64,000 nucleotides of DNA. Origin: Dehalococcoidia bacterium (lineage in GTDB: Bacteria > Chloroflexota > Dehalococcoidia > Lucifugimonadales > SHYT01). The DNA is taken from assembly GCA_009693045.1 (NCBI GenBank), contig SHXZ01000002.1, positions 1 through 64,000 of the forward strand, written 5' to 3'. Positions 1 through 10,555 of this stretch are shown here, in pieces (within the stretch, counting starts at the first letter, position 1; each line of letters begins with the position of its first letter). Position numbers and translations under genes: made by a program. The notes under the pieces are model-generated. The model searched no databases. It saw only the letters and a program-made list of their open reading frames with translations, and had not been told where the DNA came from.

Positions 1-2097
<2,097 letters not shown>

Positions 2098-2149
2098 ACT
2101 GCAGAACCCATTGTTGCTCTTGCGTATTCACCTGTTAAAGTACAAGCAA

Positions 2150-2180
2150 GACGGCGGTGGGGGCACTCCCCACCGCCGTC
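2150..2180 (-). other. Perfect 13-bp hairpin in the 23S leader
   Basis: GACGGCGGTGGGG pairs exactly with CCCCACCGCCGTC around a 5-base loop. It lies in the leader between the promoter (2254-2282) and the mature 23S 5' end (about 2097). No T-run follows it in the minus direction, so it is more likely a processing or folding element of the pre-23S leader than a terminator. That role is inferred. Confidence 0.6.
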
Positions 2181-2253
2181 GGTAAGAGTTCTCCCTAAAA
2201 AGGCTGCCTTATGTCACGAGGCTCAACACTTTAGCCACACCTCACGTCCTGGT

Positions 2254-2282
2254 AGTATATGACGGAGCGCAAGCAGAGTCAA
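2254..2282 (-). promoter_or_regulatory. Sigma-70-type promoter of the unlinked 23S gene
   Basis: On the minus strand TTGACT (2282-2277) and TATACT (2259-2254) are separated by exactly 17 bases, close to the sigma-70 consensus. Transcription would begin near 2247 and give a leader of about 150 nt before the 23S 5' end. This explains how a 23S gene without an upstream 16S gene is expressed. Confidence 0.75.
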
Positions 2283-2385
2283 GCGTCTATTTGGGCGGGT
2301 TTTGGCCTCGTTATGAACGATTTTTCGCACCGCCACGACTTTCCGTAACGGCGCTTGGTTTTCGGTGTAGAATTAGGGTGAATAC

Positions 2386-4365
2386 ATGGTGAAGAAAGCG
2401 GAACCAAAGCCGATCGCGCCTGACCGCCAGAGACCGCCCCAGCGAGGCCGGCTCCTCCAGCAGCTTAGCTTCGGCGTCTTTCGGGCCACCGAAGAAACCC
2501 TCGCCGCCGTTGAGGGTGACCTGGGGCGCACGTTCCGCTGGCTGCGGCGCCGCGTGTTTGGCGTTCCTCTGACCACCGCTCAGGAGGCCCAGGAGCGACT
2601 CACCAAGGTAAAAGGTCTCGCCGTCCTTGGTTCGGACAACCTTTCTTCATCTGCGTACGCGACCGAAGAAATCGTCCGCGTCCTTGCGCTCGCTGGGGCC
2701 GGCGTGTTCAGCCTCACCCTGCCCATCTCCTTTGTCCTCGTCGCCGTGCTTACCATAGTCGTGCTCTCCTACCACCAGGTCATTCGCGCGTACCCCGGCG
2801 GCGGCGGCAGCTTCCTGGTATCGCGGGTAAACCTTGGCGATAAGGCGGGGATGCTAGCGGCCGCTGCCCTCATGATTGACTACGTGCTCACCGTCGCGGT
2901 ATCCGTGGCGGCGGGGGTCCAGGCGCTCACGTCGGTCTTCCCCGAACTCTTCCCCTTCCGGCTCGTGATCGCCACGGGCGCCATCATCTTGCTAGCCCTG
3001 GGCAACCTGCGCGGCATCCGCGAGGCGGCGAGCCTGTTCATTCTCCCCGTCTATGTCTATCTGGTCGGTATATTGGGACTGCTCGGGTACGCTTTTTTTC
3101 GCCTGGCAACGGGGAGCCTGCCGGAGCTCACGCCACCGCCGGACTGGACGCCCGCTATCGCGGGCCCTTTGTCGCTGATGCTGATCTTGCGCGCGTTCAG
3201 CTCCGGCGCCGTGGCCCTTACCGGCGTGGAGGCCATCTCCGACGGGGTAGGTGTGTTCAAACCATCCGAGCCAAGGAACGCCCGGATCACGCTCACGTTG
3301 ATGGCCCTCTTCTTCGCCGCCATCTTCCTGGGCCTCAGCTTCTTCGCCGGGCATTTCGGGCTTGTGCCGGACCCCAGCGAAAAAGAGACGCTCATCAGCC
3401 AGCTGGTCCGCCTGCTGGTCGGCCCCGGATGGTTCCACGTGGTGGTCCAGCTCGCTGCCGCCACGCTCTTGCTCGTGGCCGCGAACACCGCCTTCACCGG
3501 ATTTCCCCGTCTGGCATACATCCTTGCGAGCGAGGACTTCATGCCGCACCAGTTCGCTGGGCGTGGTGAACGGTTGGTGTTCACCACCGGCATCCTCGTC
3601 CTCGCCGGCCTGGCAATCTTCTTTGTCATCGCGTTCCAAGGCAGCGTCACCGCGCTCATTCCGCTCTACACCCTGGGCGTGTTTGTGGCCTTCACCCTCA
3701 CGCAGCTCGGCATGATCTCGCACTCGCGGAAGGTCCGGCAGCGGGGCTGGCGTCTGGCCATGTCCCTGAACGGCGTGGGCGCGGTGGTCACCGGAGTAAT
3801 CGCCGTTGAAGCGATCACCGTCAAGTTCGTCCACGGGGCGTGGCTCGTGCTCGTCTTCATGCCGCTGCTCGTGCTCATGATGCGGGCGATCCGCGGCCAC
3901 TACACGCGGCTCAAACGCGAGCTCGCGCTTGCGCCCGGCGACCTGCTGCCCAAGCCGGCTAGGCCGCAACTCGTTGTGATGCCGGTCGCCACGATGAACA
4001 AACCGTTCGCCGAGGGACTCACCTACGCGCGGAGCCTTTCGCCGAACATCACGTGCATTCACGTGGCCGAGACCATGGCGGCGGCTGAGGAGTTCCGGCG
4101 GCAGTGGGAGCAGCAAGCCACCGGCATCCCGCTTGTTACCATTGAGTCGCCGTACCGGAACTTTTTGAGCCCGATGCTTGCCTACATTGACTCCATCGTC
4201 CAGTCGGCGCCGGAGACCATCGTCACCGTGGTTATCCCGGAGTTCGTCCCCAAGCGCTGGTGGGAGCATTTCCTGCACCGCCAGAGCGCCCTTCGCCTGA
4301 AGATGGCGCTTTTGGCGCGCCCAAACGTTGTGGTGGTGGACATTCCCTACCTGGTGAAGACCTAG
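2386..4365 (+). CDS. KimA-like potassium/proton symporter (APC superfamily)
   Basis: This 659-residue membrane protein has a short cytosolic N-terminus, about 12 hydrophobic segments (residues about 75-500) and a soluble C-terminal domain. The first transmembrane region carries SDNLSSSAYATEE (about 83-95), followed by AYPGGGGSFLVSR and FSSGAVALTGVEAISD. These motifs, and the ending (FVPKRWWEHFLHRQSA...), match the Bacillus KimA/YdaO K+ importer from memory, including the C-terminal domain. It would import K+ driven by the proton gradient. The ATG is preceded by AGGGTG. It is divergent from the 23S gene. Bacillus kimA is controlled by a c-di-AMP riboswitch, but I see no such leader here. An amino-acid permease role is the main alternative. 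Confidence 0.8.
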   Translation: MVKKAEPKPIAPDRQRPPQRGRLLQQLSFGVFRATEETLAAVEGDLGRTFRWLRRRVFGVPLTTAQEAQERLTKVKGLAVLGSDNLSSSAYATEEIVRVLALAGAGVFSLTLPISFVLVAVLTIVVLSYHQVIRAYPGGGGSFLVSRVNLGDKAGMLAAAALMIDYVLTVAVSVAAGVQALTSVFPELFPFRLVIATGAIILLALGNLRGIREAASLFILPVYVYLVGILGLLGYAFFRLATGSLPELTPPPDWTPAIAGPLSLMLILRAFSSGAVALTGVEAISDGVGVFKPSEPRNARITLTLMALFFAAIFLGLSFFAGHFGLVPDPSEKETLISQLVRLLVGPGWFHVVVQLAAATLLLVAANTAFTGFPRLAYILASEDFMPHQFAGRGERLVFTTGILVLAGLAIFFVIAFQGSVTALIPLYTLGVFVAFTLTQLGMISHSRKVRQRGWRLAMSLNGVGAVVTGVIAVEAITVKFVHGAWLVLVFMPLLVLMMRAIRGHYTRLKRELALAPGDLLPKPARPQLVVMPVATMNKPFAEGLTYARSLSPNITCIHVAETMAAAEEFRRQWEQQATGIPLVTIESPYRNFLSPMLAYIDSIVQSAPETIVTVVIPEFVPKRWWEHFLHRQSALRLKMALLARPNVVVVDIPYLVKT

Positions 4366-4755
4366 GCCGCCCGTCGCCTCGTCCCACCCCACTCCCCCTT
4401 GTCATTCTGAGCGGAGCGAGGAATCTCCCCTCCCCCGCACCGCGAGCTGACCAACGTCGCCGCCATAGGCTCACACATCCCAAACACGTAGAGGCGACCC
4501 CACGGGTCGCCCCTACGTGTTGCCAGTCGCCTCTTCCGCCCCTTCAAAAGAACGCCCGTTCTTGAGTACCCTGACTCCATGACCAGCGAGAACGACCGCC
4601 CCACCACTTGACGTGGAGAGGGCCAAAGCCTGCCCCGAGTGAGCCGAAAGCCTGCCCTCGAGCGCAGCGAAGGGCCCTGGGCGGAGCGAATGGGGCAGCC
4701 GAGGGGGGTGAGGCGTGCCCCGGTCAACAACCGCCAGCTTCTTGCAGAGCTGGCG
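4366..4755. repeat. Intergenic repeat cluster
   Basis: No gene is seen in these 390 bases between convergent genes. It holds three repeat-like pieces. Positions 4399-4427 carry the motif TTGTCATTCTGAGCG...GAGGAATCTC, which recurs at 23515 and inverted near 23585-23612. Positions 4484-4520 form a 17-bp hairpin with one mismatch and a 3-base loop, belonging to the GTAGGGGCGACCC type. Positions 4628-4675 hold AGCCTGCCCCGAG followed by a similar AGCCTGCCCTCGAG, a motif also found inverted inside ybeY. Confidence 0.6.
4732..4755 (-). terminator. Hairpin directly after the threonine dehydratase stop
   Basis: CGCCAGCT and AGCTGGCG pair around an 8-base loop immediately downstream of the minus-strand stop at 4756-4758. 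There is no clear T-run, so termination is inferred from position only. Confidence 0.4.
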
Positions 4756-5994
4756 CTACCGGCTGCCAAGGCGGTATCCGCCTTCCTGGATGGCGGCGAC
4801 GACCTCCGCTCCGTGGGCGGCGTCGCGGGCTTCCAGGCTCAGCTCCACGACCACCTCGCCAAGGCGCGTGTCCCGCTGGTAGCGGTCGTGGGCGATCTCC
4901 AGCACGTTGCCGCCGGCTCTGGCGACGACGTTTAGCAGGCCCGCCAGGCCGCCGGGGCGGTCCGGCACGGTCACGCGAAGCACCAGGTACCGGCCTGCGT
5001 GCGCCATGCCGTGTCGGAGCGTGCGGGCGATGACGGTGGTGTCTATATTGCCGCCGGACAGGACGGCGATGACCTTTTTGCCTTGGACCGGAACCTTGCC
5101 GCCAAGCAGCGCGGCCACGCTTACGGCGCCCGCGCCCTCCACGAGGAGCTTGGTGCGCTCCAGCAGCACCAGGATGGCGTGGGCGGTCTCCTCCTCGCTG
5201 ACGGTGACCACGTCGCGGATGAGGCGCTGCATGATGGGTAACGTGAGGGCGCCGGGCTGGCCTACGGCGATCCCGTCGGCGATGGTGGGCCGCACGGCGA
5301 CGGCGAGTCGCCTGCCCTGGCGAATGGACTCGGTCGCCGCCGTGGCCGCCTCGGCCTGGACGCCGATGACCTGACAGCGTGGAGCGAGCTCGGCGAGGGC
5401 GGTGGCGACGCCGGAGATGAGACCCCCGCCACCGATGGGGACGAGGATGACGTCGGCGTCCGGTAGGTCGTGGGCGAGCTCCAGGCCCAGGGTGCCCTGA
5501 CCGGCAACGACGGCCTCGTCGTCGAAGGCGTGGATAAGGGTCTTTCCCTGCGCTTGGGCCTGGCGCTGCGCCTCGGCGAGCGCGTCGTCAAAGGTCTCGC
5601 CGTGGAGGACCACCGTCGCGCCGTAGCCGCTGGTGGCCTGGATTTTGGTAATGGCCGCGCCTCGGGGCATGACGATGGTGCACGGGACGCCGTCCGGGAA
5701 GCCGAGGCCGGGGCCCAGCAAGCGGGAGGCGAGGGCGACGCCCTGGGCGTGGTTGCCCGCGCTGGCGGCGATGACGCCGTTGGCGAGTTGGTAGCGGCCC
5801 AGCGTCGCGAGGCGGTTGACGGCGCCGCGGATCTTAAAGGAGCCGGCGCGCTGGAGGTTCTCGGCTTTGAGATACACCTGGGCGCCGGTCATGTCACTGA
5901 GGGAGCGGGAGGAGAGGAGGGGCGTGCGGTGCGCGATACCGGCGATGCGCTCGGCGGCAGCGCGGATGGCTGCGATCGTGATGGGCATGTACAT
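4756..5994 (-). CDS. ilvA: Threonine ammonia-lyase (threonine dehydratase) with C-terminal ACT domain
   Basis: A PLP-dependent fold type II enzyme that would deaminate threonine to 2-oxobutanoate in the cytosol, for isoleucine synthesis or threonine breakdown. The 412 residues include the PLP lysine in GSFKIRGA (Lys54), an SAGNHAQGVA substrate loop, the glycine-rich phosphate loop PIGGGGLISG (about 190) and a final ACT-like segment from about residue 335 (RVTVPDRPGGLAGLLNVV). The length fits the short single-ACT form (TdcB/IlvA of about 400 residues) rather than the 510-residue E. coli IlvA. The ATG overlaps the vapC stop by one base (TGATG), so the two may be translationally coupled. A second ATG lies two codons in. 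Confidence 0.9.
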   Translation of the reverse strand: MYMPITIAAIRAAAERIAGIAHRTPLLSSRSLSDMTGAQVYLKAENLQRAGSFKIRGAVNRLATLGRYQLANGVIAASAGNHAQGVALASRLLGPGLGFPDGVPCTIVMPRGAAITKIQATSGYGATVVLHGETFDDALAEAQRQAQAQGKTLIHAFDDEAVVAGQGTLGLELAHDLPDADVILVPIGGGGLISGVATALAELAPRCQVIGVQAEAATAATESIRQGRRLAVAVRPTIADGIAVGQPGALTLPIMQRLIRDVVTVSEEETAHAILVLLERTKLLVEGAGAVSVAALLGGKVPVQGKKVIAVLSGGNIDTTVIARTLRHGMAHAGRYLVLRVTVPDRPGGLAGLLNVVARAGGNVLEIAHDRYQRDTRLGEVVVELSLEARDAAHGAEVVAAIQEGGYRLGSR

Positions 5995-6422
5995 CAGCCT
6001 CTGCGTTGCCGGTAGGGCAGCCGGTGGGCTTTCAAGTCTGGAACGCGGTCGTACTCGGGGTCTTTGTGAACAAGTTTGGCGTCCTCAATGAGAGCCAGAG
6101 CAGCGATCCAGGCGTCCGCGACTGACAGTCCACCTAGCGCTTTGACGCGCGCAGCTTCATCACGCCAAGCAGGGTTAGACTCGCGCACCTCCGCTGGCCA
6201 TTGTGTGATTACGATGAGAGCCTGGTCTGCGCCCAAGGGGCCTTCTCGGCGCGTGACGATGTGCCTGGTTTCCATGAGCGCCATGAACGGCAAGAAGATG
6301 TGAGTGCGAGTCCCGCTCTCATGGCCTGCGGCGGTCCTCAGCAAGCCCCTCACCTGGTCACCACCCTCTTCTCGGTAGAGCGTGGCAACGATGGAGGTGG
6401 TGTCCAGCACGTAAGACGGCAC
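5994..6422 (-). CDS. vapC: VapC-type PIN-domain ribonuclease toxin
   Basis: This 142-residue protein begins MPSYVLDTTS and has the PIN acidic set: Asp7, Glu51 (ALMETRH), Asp103 (SVADAWIAAL) and Asp121 (KDPEYD). It is predicted to be a Mg2+-dependent endoribonuclease that cleaves tRNA or other RNA when freed from its antitoxin. The GTG start at 6422 directly follows the antitoxin TGA with no gap, a typical toxin-antitoxin arrangement. Its 3' end overlaps the threonine dehydratase start by one base, so that metabolic gene may sit under toxin-antitoxin operon control. Confidence 0.85.
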   Translation of the reverse strand: MPSYVLDTTSIVATLYREEGGDQVRGLLRTAAGHESGTRTHIFLPFMALMETRHIVTRREGPLGADQALIVITQWPAEVRESNPAWRDEAARVKALGGLSVADAWIAALALIEDAKLVHKDPEYDRVPDLKAHRLPYRQRRG

Positions 6423-6677
6423 TCACAGCCCCCTCTCCTCCAGCTCTCGTTCCCTTTTCCGCTCTACCTTGCGCATCTTCAGTAGATCGTCCACCGCTGA
6501 CCCCTTGCCTTTGAACATACCGTACGAAGCCTCAATAGGGTCTGCGGGCAGCGGCATCACCACCACGACGCCGTCCTGGACCTTCCAATCTAGGACTGTC
6601 TCCTGAGAGATGTTCAGCTCATCGCGGACAGCTTTAGGGATCACCGTCTGTCCTCTTACTGACACCTTGCTTTTCAT
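6423..6677 (-). CDS. vapB: AbrB/MazE-family antitoxin (VapB)
   Basis: The swapped-hairpin AbrB DNA-binding motif is at the N-terminus (MKSKVSVRGQTVIPKAVRDE), followed by a short C-terminal toxin-binding tail rich in Arg, Lys and Glu. I chose the ATG at 6677, which begins the domain; the open frame extends 11 codons upstream without a domain match. It would neutralise the adjacent PIN toxin and autoregulate the promoter. The 84-residue length is usual for the family. Confidence 0.85.
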   Translation of the reverse strand: MKSKVSVRGQTVIPKAVRDELNISQETVLDWKVQDGVVVVMPLPADPIEASYGMFKGKGSAVDDLLKMRKVERKRERELEERGL

Positions 6678-6758
6678 ATTTCGTCCCCTGTATTCTTGTA
6701 ATCTGGCCATCGGTAAGAACAGTCTAGCACAAGGCCATCTGAGCGTCCCTCAAGTGTT

Positions 6759-6787
6759 TTCTGGTGTGTGGCATCGCCTGCTAGAAT
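6759..6787 (+). promoter_or_regulatory. Probable leuS promoter
   Basis: TTCTGG (6759-6764) and TAGAAT (6782-6787) are separated by 17 bases. The -10 is good and the -35 is weak. The implied leader to the leuS ATG is about 27 nt, with an AGGAG ribosome-binding site. Confidence 0.5.
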
Positions 6788-6819
6788 AGAAGGTGCCACG
6801 TCTTCTCTAGGAGCACGCC

Positions 6820-9300
6820 ATGACGCAGCAGACGCAACGACTGGCCGAGGTCCGCTGGGACCCCAGGGCACTGGACGCCAAGTGGCAGGCGCGCTGGGAC
6901 CGCGACGGGCTGTACCGCTGGCACGCCGACGGCCGCGGCGAGAAGTGGTACGAGCTGACGATGTACCCGTACCCATCGGGCGACCTGCACATCGGGCACT
7001 GGTACGCCTACGCGCCGTACGACGCGCACGTGCGCTTCCAGCGGATGAGCGGCAAGAACGTGCTGGCGCCCTTCGGTTTTGACGCGTTCGGGTTGCCCGC
7101 GGAGAACGCGGCCATCCGGCGCGGCATTCACCCGCACACGTGGACGATGGGCAACATTGAGAACATGCGGCGCCAGATCCGCTCTATGGGCTGCGCCTTC
7201 ACGTGGGACCAGGAGGTCGTCTGCTGCCTGCCGGAGTTCTACCGTTGGAATCAGTGGCTGTTTCTCCAGTTCTTCAAGCACGGCCTGGCGTACCGGACGC
7301 GCGCGCCCGCCGTCTGGTGCCCCTCGTGCCAGACCGTGCTGGCGAACGAGCAGGTGGTGGCCGGGCGCTGCGAGCGGTGCGAAACGCCCATCACGCGGCG
7401 CGAGATGGACCAGTGGTTCCTGCGAACGACGCGCTACGCCGAGCAGCTGCTGGACTTCTCGGGCTTGGTGGACTGGCCGGAGAAGATCCTGCTTATGCAG
7501 CGCAACTGGATCGGGCGCAGTCCGGGCGTTGAGGTGGCGTTTGACATCAGCCACCTGGGGCTGGAGGAGAAGGGGCTGCGCGTTTTCACCACGCGCGTGG
7601 ACACGCTGTACGGCGTGACGTTCATGGTGCTGGCCCCGGAGCACCCTCTCGTGCCGAAGCTGACCTCGCCGGAGCGCCGCGCAGCCGTGGAGGCGTACGT
7701 GGAGGAGGCGCGCCGCAAGTCGGACATTGAGCGCCTCTCCACCGAGCGCGAGAAGACCGGCGAGTTTCTTGGCACGTACTGCATCAACCCCGTGAATGGC
7801 GAGCGGGTGCAGCTCTTCACCGCCGACTACGCCGTCGCGTGGTACGCGACGGGAGCGGTGATGGGTGTCCCGGCGCACGACCAGCGTGACTTTGACTTCG
7901 CCAAGCAGTACGGCCTGCCGGTGCGCGTCGTCATCGCGCCGCCGGACTGGAAGGGCGCGCCGCTGGCGCAGGCGTACGTGGCGGAGGGCGTCCATGTCAA
8001 CTCGGGGCAATTTGACGGGATGCCGAACAGCCGCGGCGTAGAGGCGATGGCGGACCACTTGGAGCGCACCGGCAAGGGCAAGCGCGTCATCACGTACCGG
8101 ATGCGCGACTGGCTGATCTCGCGCCAGCGGTACTGGGGTACGCCCATCCCCATCATCTACTGCGAGAAGTGCGGCACGTTGCCGGTGCCTGAGGGGCAGC
8201 TTCCCGTGCTGCTGCCGGAGGACGTGGAATTCAAGCCGACGGGGGACTCGCCGCTGGCTCGGCACGAGGGGTTCATGCGGACGCGGTGCCCCCAGTGCGG
8301 CGGGGAGGCGCGGCGCGAGAGCAACACGATAGACACGTTCGTGGACTCGTCGTGGTATTTCTTGCGTTACCTCAGCCCCCACGACCTGCAGCACCCGTGG
8401 GACCCGGAGCTGGCGCGCAAGTGGCTGCCGGTTGACCAGTACACGGGCGGCGCGGAGCACGCCGTCATGCACCTGCTGTACGCGCGGTTCTTCATCAAGG
8501 CGCTGCGGGACATGGGCCTCGTCGGCTTCGGCGAGCCGTTCCTGCGCCTGTACAACCAGGGCGTCATCCTGGGCGAGGACCACGAGAAGATGAGCAAGAG
8601 CCGCGGCAACGTGGTTGCGCCGGACGATTACGTGCAGCAGCTCGGCGCGGATGTGGTGCGCTGCTACCTGATGTTCCTGGGGCCGTGGGACCGGGGTGGA
8701 CCGTGGAGCACCGCGGGCATCAACGGCGCGGCGCGGTGGCTCAACCGCGTGTGGGAGTTGATGGCCCGCGACCCGGCGGAGCAAGGCCGCGACGAGGCCA
8801 ATCCGGAGGCGGAGCGCGCTCTGCGGAGCGCGGTGCACCGCACGCTCAAGAAGGTCACGGGCGACGTGGGCGCGTTCCAGTTCAACACGGCAATCGCCGC
8901 GATGATGGAGCTGTCCAACGCGATGCAGGACGCGTGGGAGGAGCGGAAGGCGGGCGTGGCGGTGTGGCGCGAGGCGCAGGAGTCGTTCCTGCTGATGCTC
9001 GCCCCGCTCGCGCCGCACCTGGCGGAGGAGCTGTGGGAGAAGACGGGCCGCGCCTACTCCGTCCACCAGCAGCCGTGGCCGAAATGGGATGAGTCGCTGG
9101 TGGCGGCGCAGACCATCACGCTGGTGGTGCAGGTGAACGGGCGCGTCCGCGACCGGCTGACGGTGCCCGCGGGCATCACGGAGGCGGAGGCGAAGGAGCA
9201 GGCGATGGCAAGCGCGAACGCGCAGAAACACATCGGCTCGGCGCAGGTGCGGCAGGTGGTGTACGTACCGGGGCGGCTGGTGAACGTGGTGGTGGGGTGA
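6820..9300 (+). CDS. leuS: Leucyl-tRNA synthetase
   Basis: Class I aminoacyl-tRNA synthetase that charges tRNA-Leu with leucine in the cytosol. The 826 residues match the bacterial family. Visible marks are the HIGH motif (HIGH, 57-60, in YPSGDLHIGHWYAY), an editing domain in the middle with a TRVDTLYGVTFMVLAPEH-like segment, a CxxC-containing zinc-type insertion (WCPSCQ...CERCE) and the KMSKS motif (590-594, in EDHEKMSKSRGNV), then the anticodon-binding domain. The ATG has AGGAG upstream. It stands alone, followed by a palindromic repeat. Confidence 0.98.
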   Translation: MTQQTQRLAEVRWDPRALDAKWQARWDRDGLYRWHADGRGEKWYELTMYPYPSGDLHIGHWYAYAPYDAHVRFQRMSGKNVLAPFGFDAFGLPAENAAIRRGIHPHTWTMGNIENMRRQIRSMGCAFTWDQEVVCCLPEFYRWNQWLFLQFFKHGLAYRTRAPAVWCPSCQTVLANEQVVAGRCERCETPITRREMDQWFLRTTRYAEQLLDFSGLVDWPEKILLMQRNWIGRSPGVEVAFDISHLGLEEKGLRVFTTRVDTLYGVTFMVLAPEHPLVPKLTSPERRAAVEAYVEEARRKSDIERLSTEREKTGEFLGTYCINPVNGERVQLFTADYAVAWYATGAVMGVPAHDQRDFDFAKQYGLPVRVVIAPPDWKGAPLAQAYVAEGVHVNSGQFDGMPNSRGVEAMADHLERTGKGKRVITYRMRDWLISRQRYWGTPIPIIYCEKCGTLPVPEGQLPVLLPEDVEFKPTGDSPLARHEGFMRTRCPQCGGEARRESNTIDTFVDSSWYFLRYLSPHDLQHPWDPELARKWLPVDQYTGGAEHAVMHLLYARFFIKALRDMGLVGFGEPFLRLYNQGVILGEDHEKMSKSRGNVVAPDDYVQQLGADVVRCYLMFLGPWDRGGPWSTAGINGAARWLNRVWELMARDPAEQGRDEANPEAERALRSAVHRTLKKVTGDVGAFQFNTAIAAMMELSNAMQDAWEERKAGVAVWREAQESFLLMLAPLAPHLAEELWEKTGRAYSVHQQPWPKWDESLVAAQTITLVVQVNGRVRDRLTVPAGITEAEAKEQAMASANAQKHIGSAQVRQVVYVPGRLVNVVVG

Positions 9301-9302
9301 CG

Positions 9303-9370
9303 ATCCACAGATTTCGCAGATGAACGCAGATTGATAAGCATCAAAAAAAAGATCTGTGCAATCTGCGGAT
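9303..9370. repeat. Imperfect inverted repeat between leuS and the aquaporin gene
   Basis: ATCCACAGATTTCGCAGAT (9303-9321) and ATCTGTGCAATCTGCGGAT (9352-9370) are inverted copies matching at 16 of 19 positions, flanking an A-rich centre. This sequence type (ATCCACAGATTTCGCAG...) is a familiar dispersed repeat in many bacteria. It may also act as the leuS terminator. Confidence 0.6.
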
Positions 9371-9389
9371 AGGAGTAGGAGGTTCGCAC

Positions 9390-10085
9390 GTGGCCCTACC
9401 GGTCTCCAAGGGACTCCTCCTCTGCTGTCTCGCCGAGGCCATCGGCACGTTTGGGCTGGTGTTCGCGGTGGGGGGGGCCATCGTCATCAACGCGCTCACG
9501 GACGGCGTGGTGACGCAGGTGGGCGTCGGCCTGACGTCTGGGCTGATCGTGGCGGCGATGGTCTACGCCACGGGGCACCTCTCCGGCGCGCACATCAACC
9601 CCTCGGTGACGCTGGCGTTCGCGCTCGTAGGACGCTTCCCTTTCCGGTGTGTGCCGCTCTATTGGGCTGCGCAGCTCACTGGGGCCACGGTCGCGACACT
9701 GGTGGTGTGGGCGCTCTTTGGGGACGTGGCGAACCTGGGGGCGACGCTGCCGTTGGACACGGCCTGGCAGAGCCTGGGGCTTGAGGTCGTGCTGACGTCC
9801 ATCCTGATGTTCGTCATCATGGCGGTGGCGACGGACGCGCGGGCGGCGGGAGGCCACGCGGCGGTGGCCATCGGCGCGGTGGTGGCGTTGGAGGCGACGT
9901 TCGCGGGGCCGATCTCCGGCGCGTCTATGAACCCGGCGCGTTCCTTCGGCCCGGCGCTGGTGAGCGGGGTGATGGCGTACCACTGGGTGTACTGGGTGGG
10001 GCCGGTCGTGGGCGCGGCACTGGGCGCGCTGGCGTACCAGGCCGTCCGCAAGGCGACGCCCGAGGCCGTGGCGCGTGAGCCGTGA
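9390..10085 (+). CDS. Aquaporin / glycerol facilitator (MIP family)
   Basis: This 231-residue integral membrane channel shows the MIP duplication. The first half-helix loop carries NPS (Asn70) in GAHINPSVTLAF and the second NPA (Asn181) in GASMNPARSFGP. The Ser in place of Ala in the first box is a known variation. There are six hydrophobic segments. It would pass water or small neutral solutes through the inner membrane. The GTG start at 9390 has a strong AGGAGGT six bases upstream. The 3' end overlaps the next gene by 11 bases. Confidence 0.9.
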   Translation: MALPVSKGLLLCCLAEAIGTFGLVFAVGGAIVINALTDGVVTQVGVGLTSGLIVAAMVYATGHLSGAHINPSVTLAFALVGRFPFRCVPLYWAAQLTGATVATLVVWALFGDVANLGATLPLDTAWQSLGLEVVLTSILMFVIMAVATDARAAGGHAAVAIGAVVALEATFAGPISGASMNPARSFGPALVSGVMAYHWVYWVGPVVGAALGALAYQAVRKATPEAVAREP

Positions 10086-10374
10086 ACGCGGCGACCTGAG
10101 GAAACGCTACCTGGCGTTGCCGTGGCGCGGAAAGCTGGCGGTGGCGTGGCGGCTGTGGCGCGACCGGCGCGTGCCGCTGCGTGCGCGGCTGCTCCTGCCC
10201 GCGGTGGCGTTCTACCTCGCTATGCCGATAGACATCATCCCCGACTTCATTCCAGTGCTAGGGCAGCTTGACGACGTCCTGGTGGTGGTGCTGGCGCTCG
10301 GCCTGTTCATCCGCATGACGCCGCCCCAGGTGATTGAGGATCACATAGCGCGCTGGTTGGCGGAGCACCCGTAG
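10075..10374 (+). CDS. DUF1232 (YkvA-like) small membrane protein
   Basis: This 99-residue protein carries the DUF1232 core YLAMPIDIIPDFIPVLGQLDDVLVV, a hydrophobic hairpin with conserved PxDxIPDFIPxxGxxDD. The molecular function of the family is unknown. It overlaps the aquaporin stop by 11 bases and starts at GTG, so the two are probably translationally coupled. The N-terminal 35 residues are rich in Arg and Lys and are likely cytosolic. Confidence 0.8.
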   Translation: MSRERGDLRKRYLALPWRGKLAVAWRLWRDRRVPLRARLLLPAVAFYLAMPIDIIPDFIPVLGQLDDVLVVVLALGLFIRMTPPQVIEDHIARWLAEHP

Positions 10375-10388
10375 ACGTTGCGCCATCT

Positions 10389-10460
10389 CTGGCCGTCATC
10401 CGCTTCTCCGGCACGGAGCGGCTCAAAGCGCTGCCGGCGGCGGGCAAGGACCTGGCGTGA
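10389..10460 (+). pseudogene. Remnant of a phosphomannomutase/phosphoglucomutase C-terminus
   Basis: A 23-codon open stretch reads LAVIRFSGTE then RLKALPAAGKDLA before TGA. Family members end with a phosphate-binding RxSGTEP loop and, after an intervening stretch, an amphipathic end such as LxxAGxxLA. Here the two parts are joined directly. There is no start codon or upstream domain, so this looks like a deletion scar. The match is short and rests on motif memory. Confidence 0.35.
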
Positions 10461-10555
10461 CCGCAGGTAATTCTCTGTTATCCTGTCGTTGACGGAACTT
10501 GCACCTCCCTTGCAATGGCCATGATCGTCATCGGTCATGTTATAAGGAGCGGACG

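Noticed and set aside
2150..2385. A c-di-AMP (ydaO) riboswitch before the KimA-like gene
   Set aside because: The plus-strand leader is only a few bases after the likely -10 (TAGAAT at 2368), and the visible hairpin lies in the 23S leader on the other strand.
2992..4392. A 466-codon open frame antisense to the KimA-like gene
   Set aside because: Low-complexity composition (His, Glu, Gln, Arg) typical of antisense frames in high-GC DNA.
6781..9231. An 816-codon open frame antisense to leuS
   Set aside because: It is a GC-rich shadow frame, dominated by Arg, His and Leu with no domain pattern, opposite a certain essential gene.
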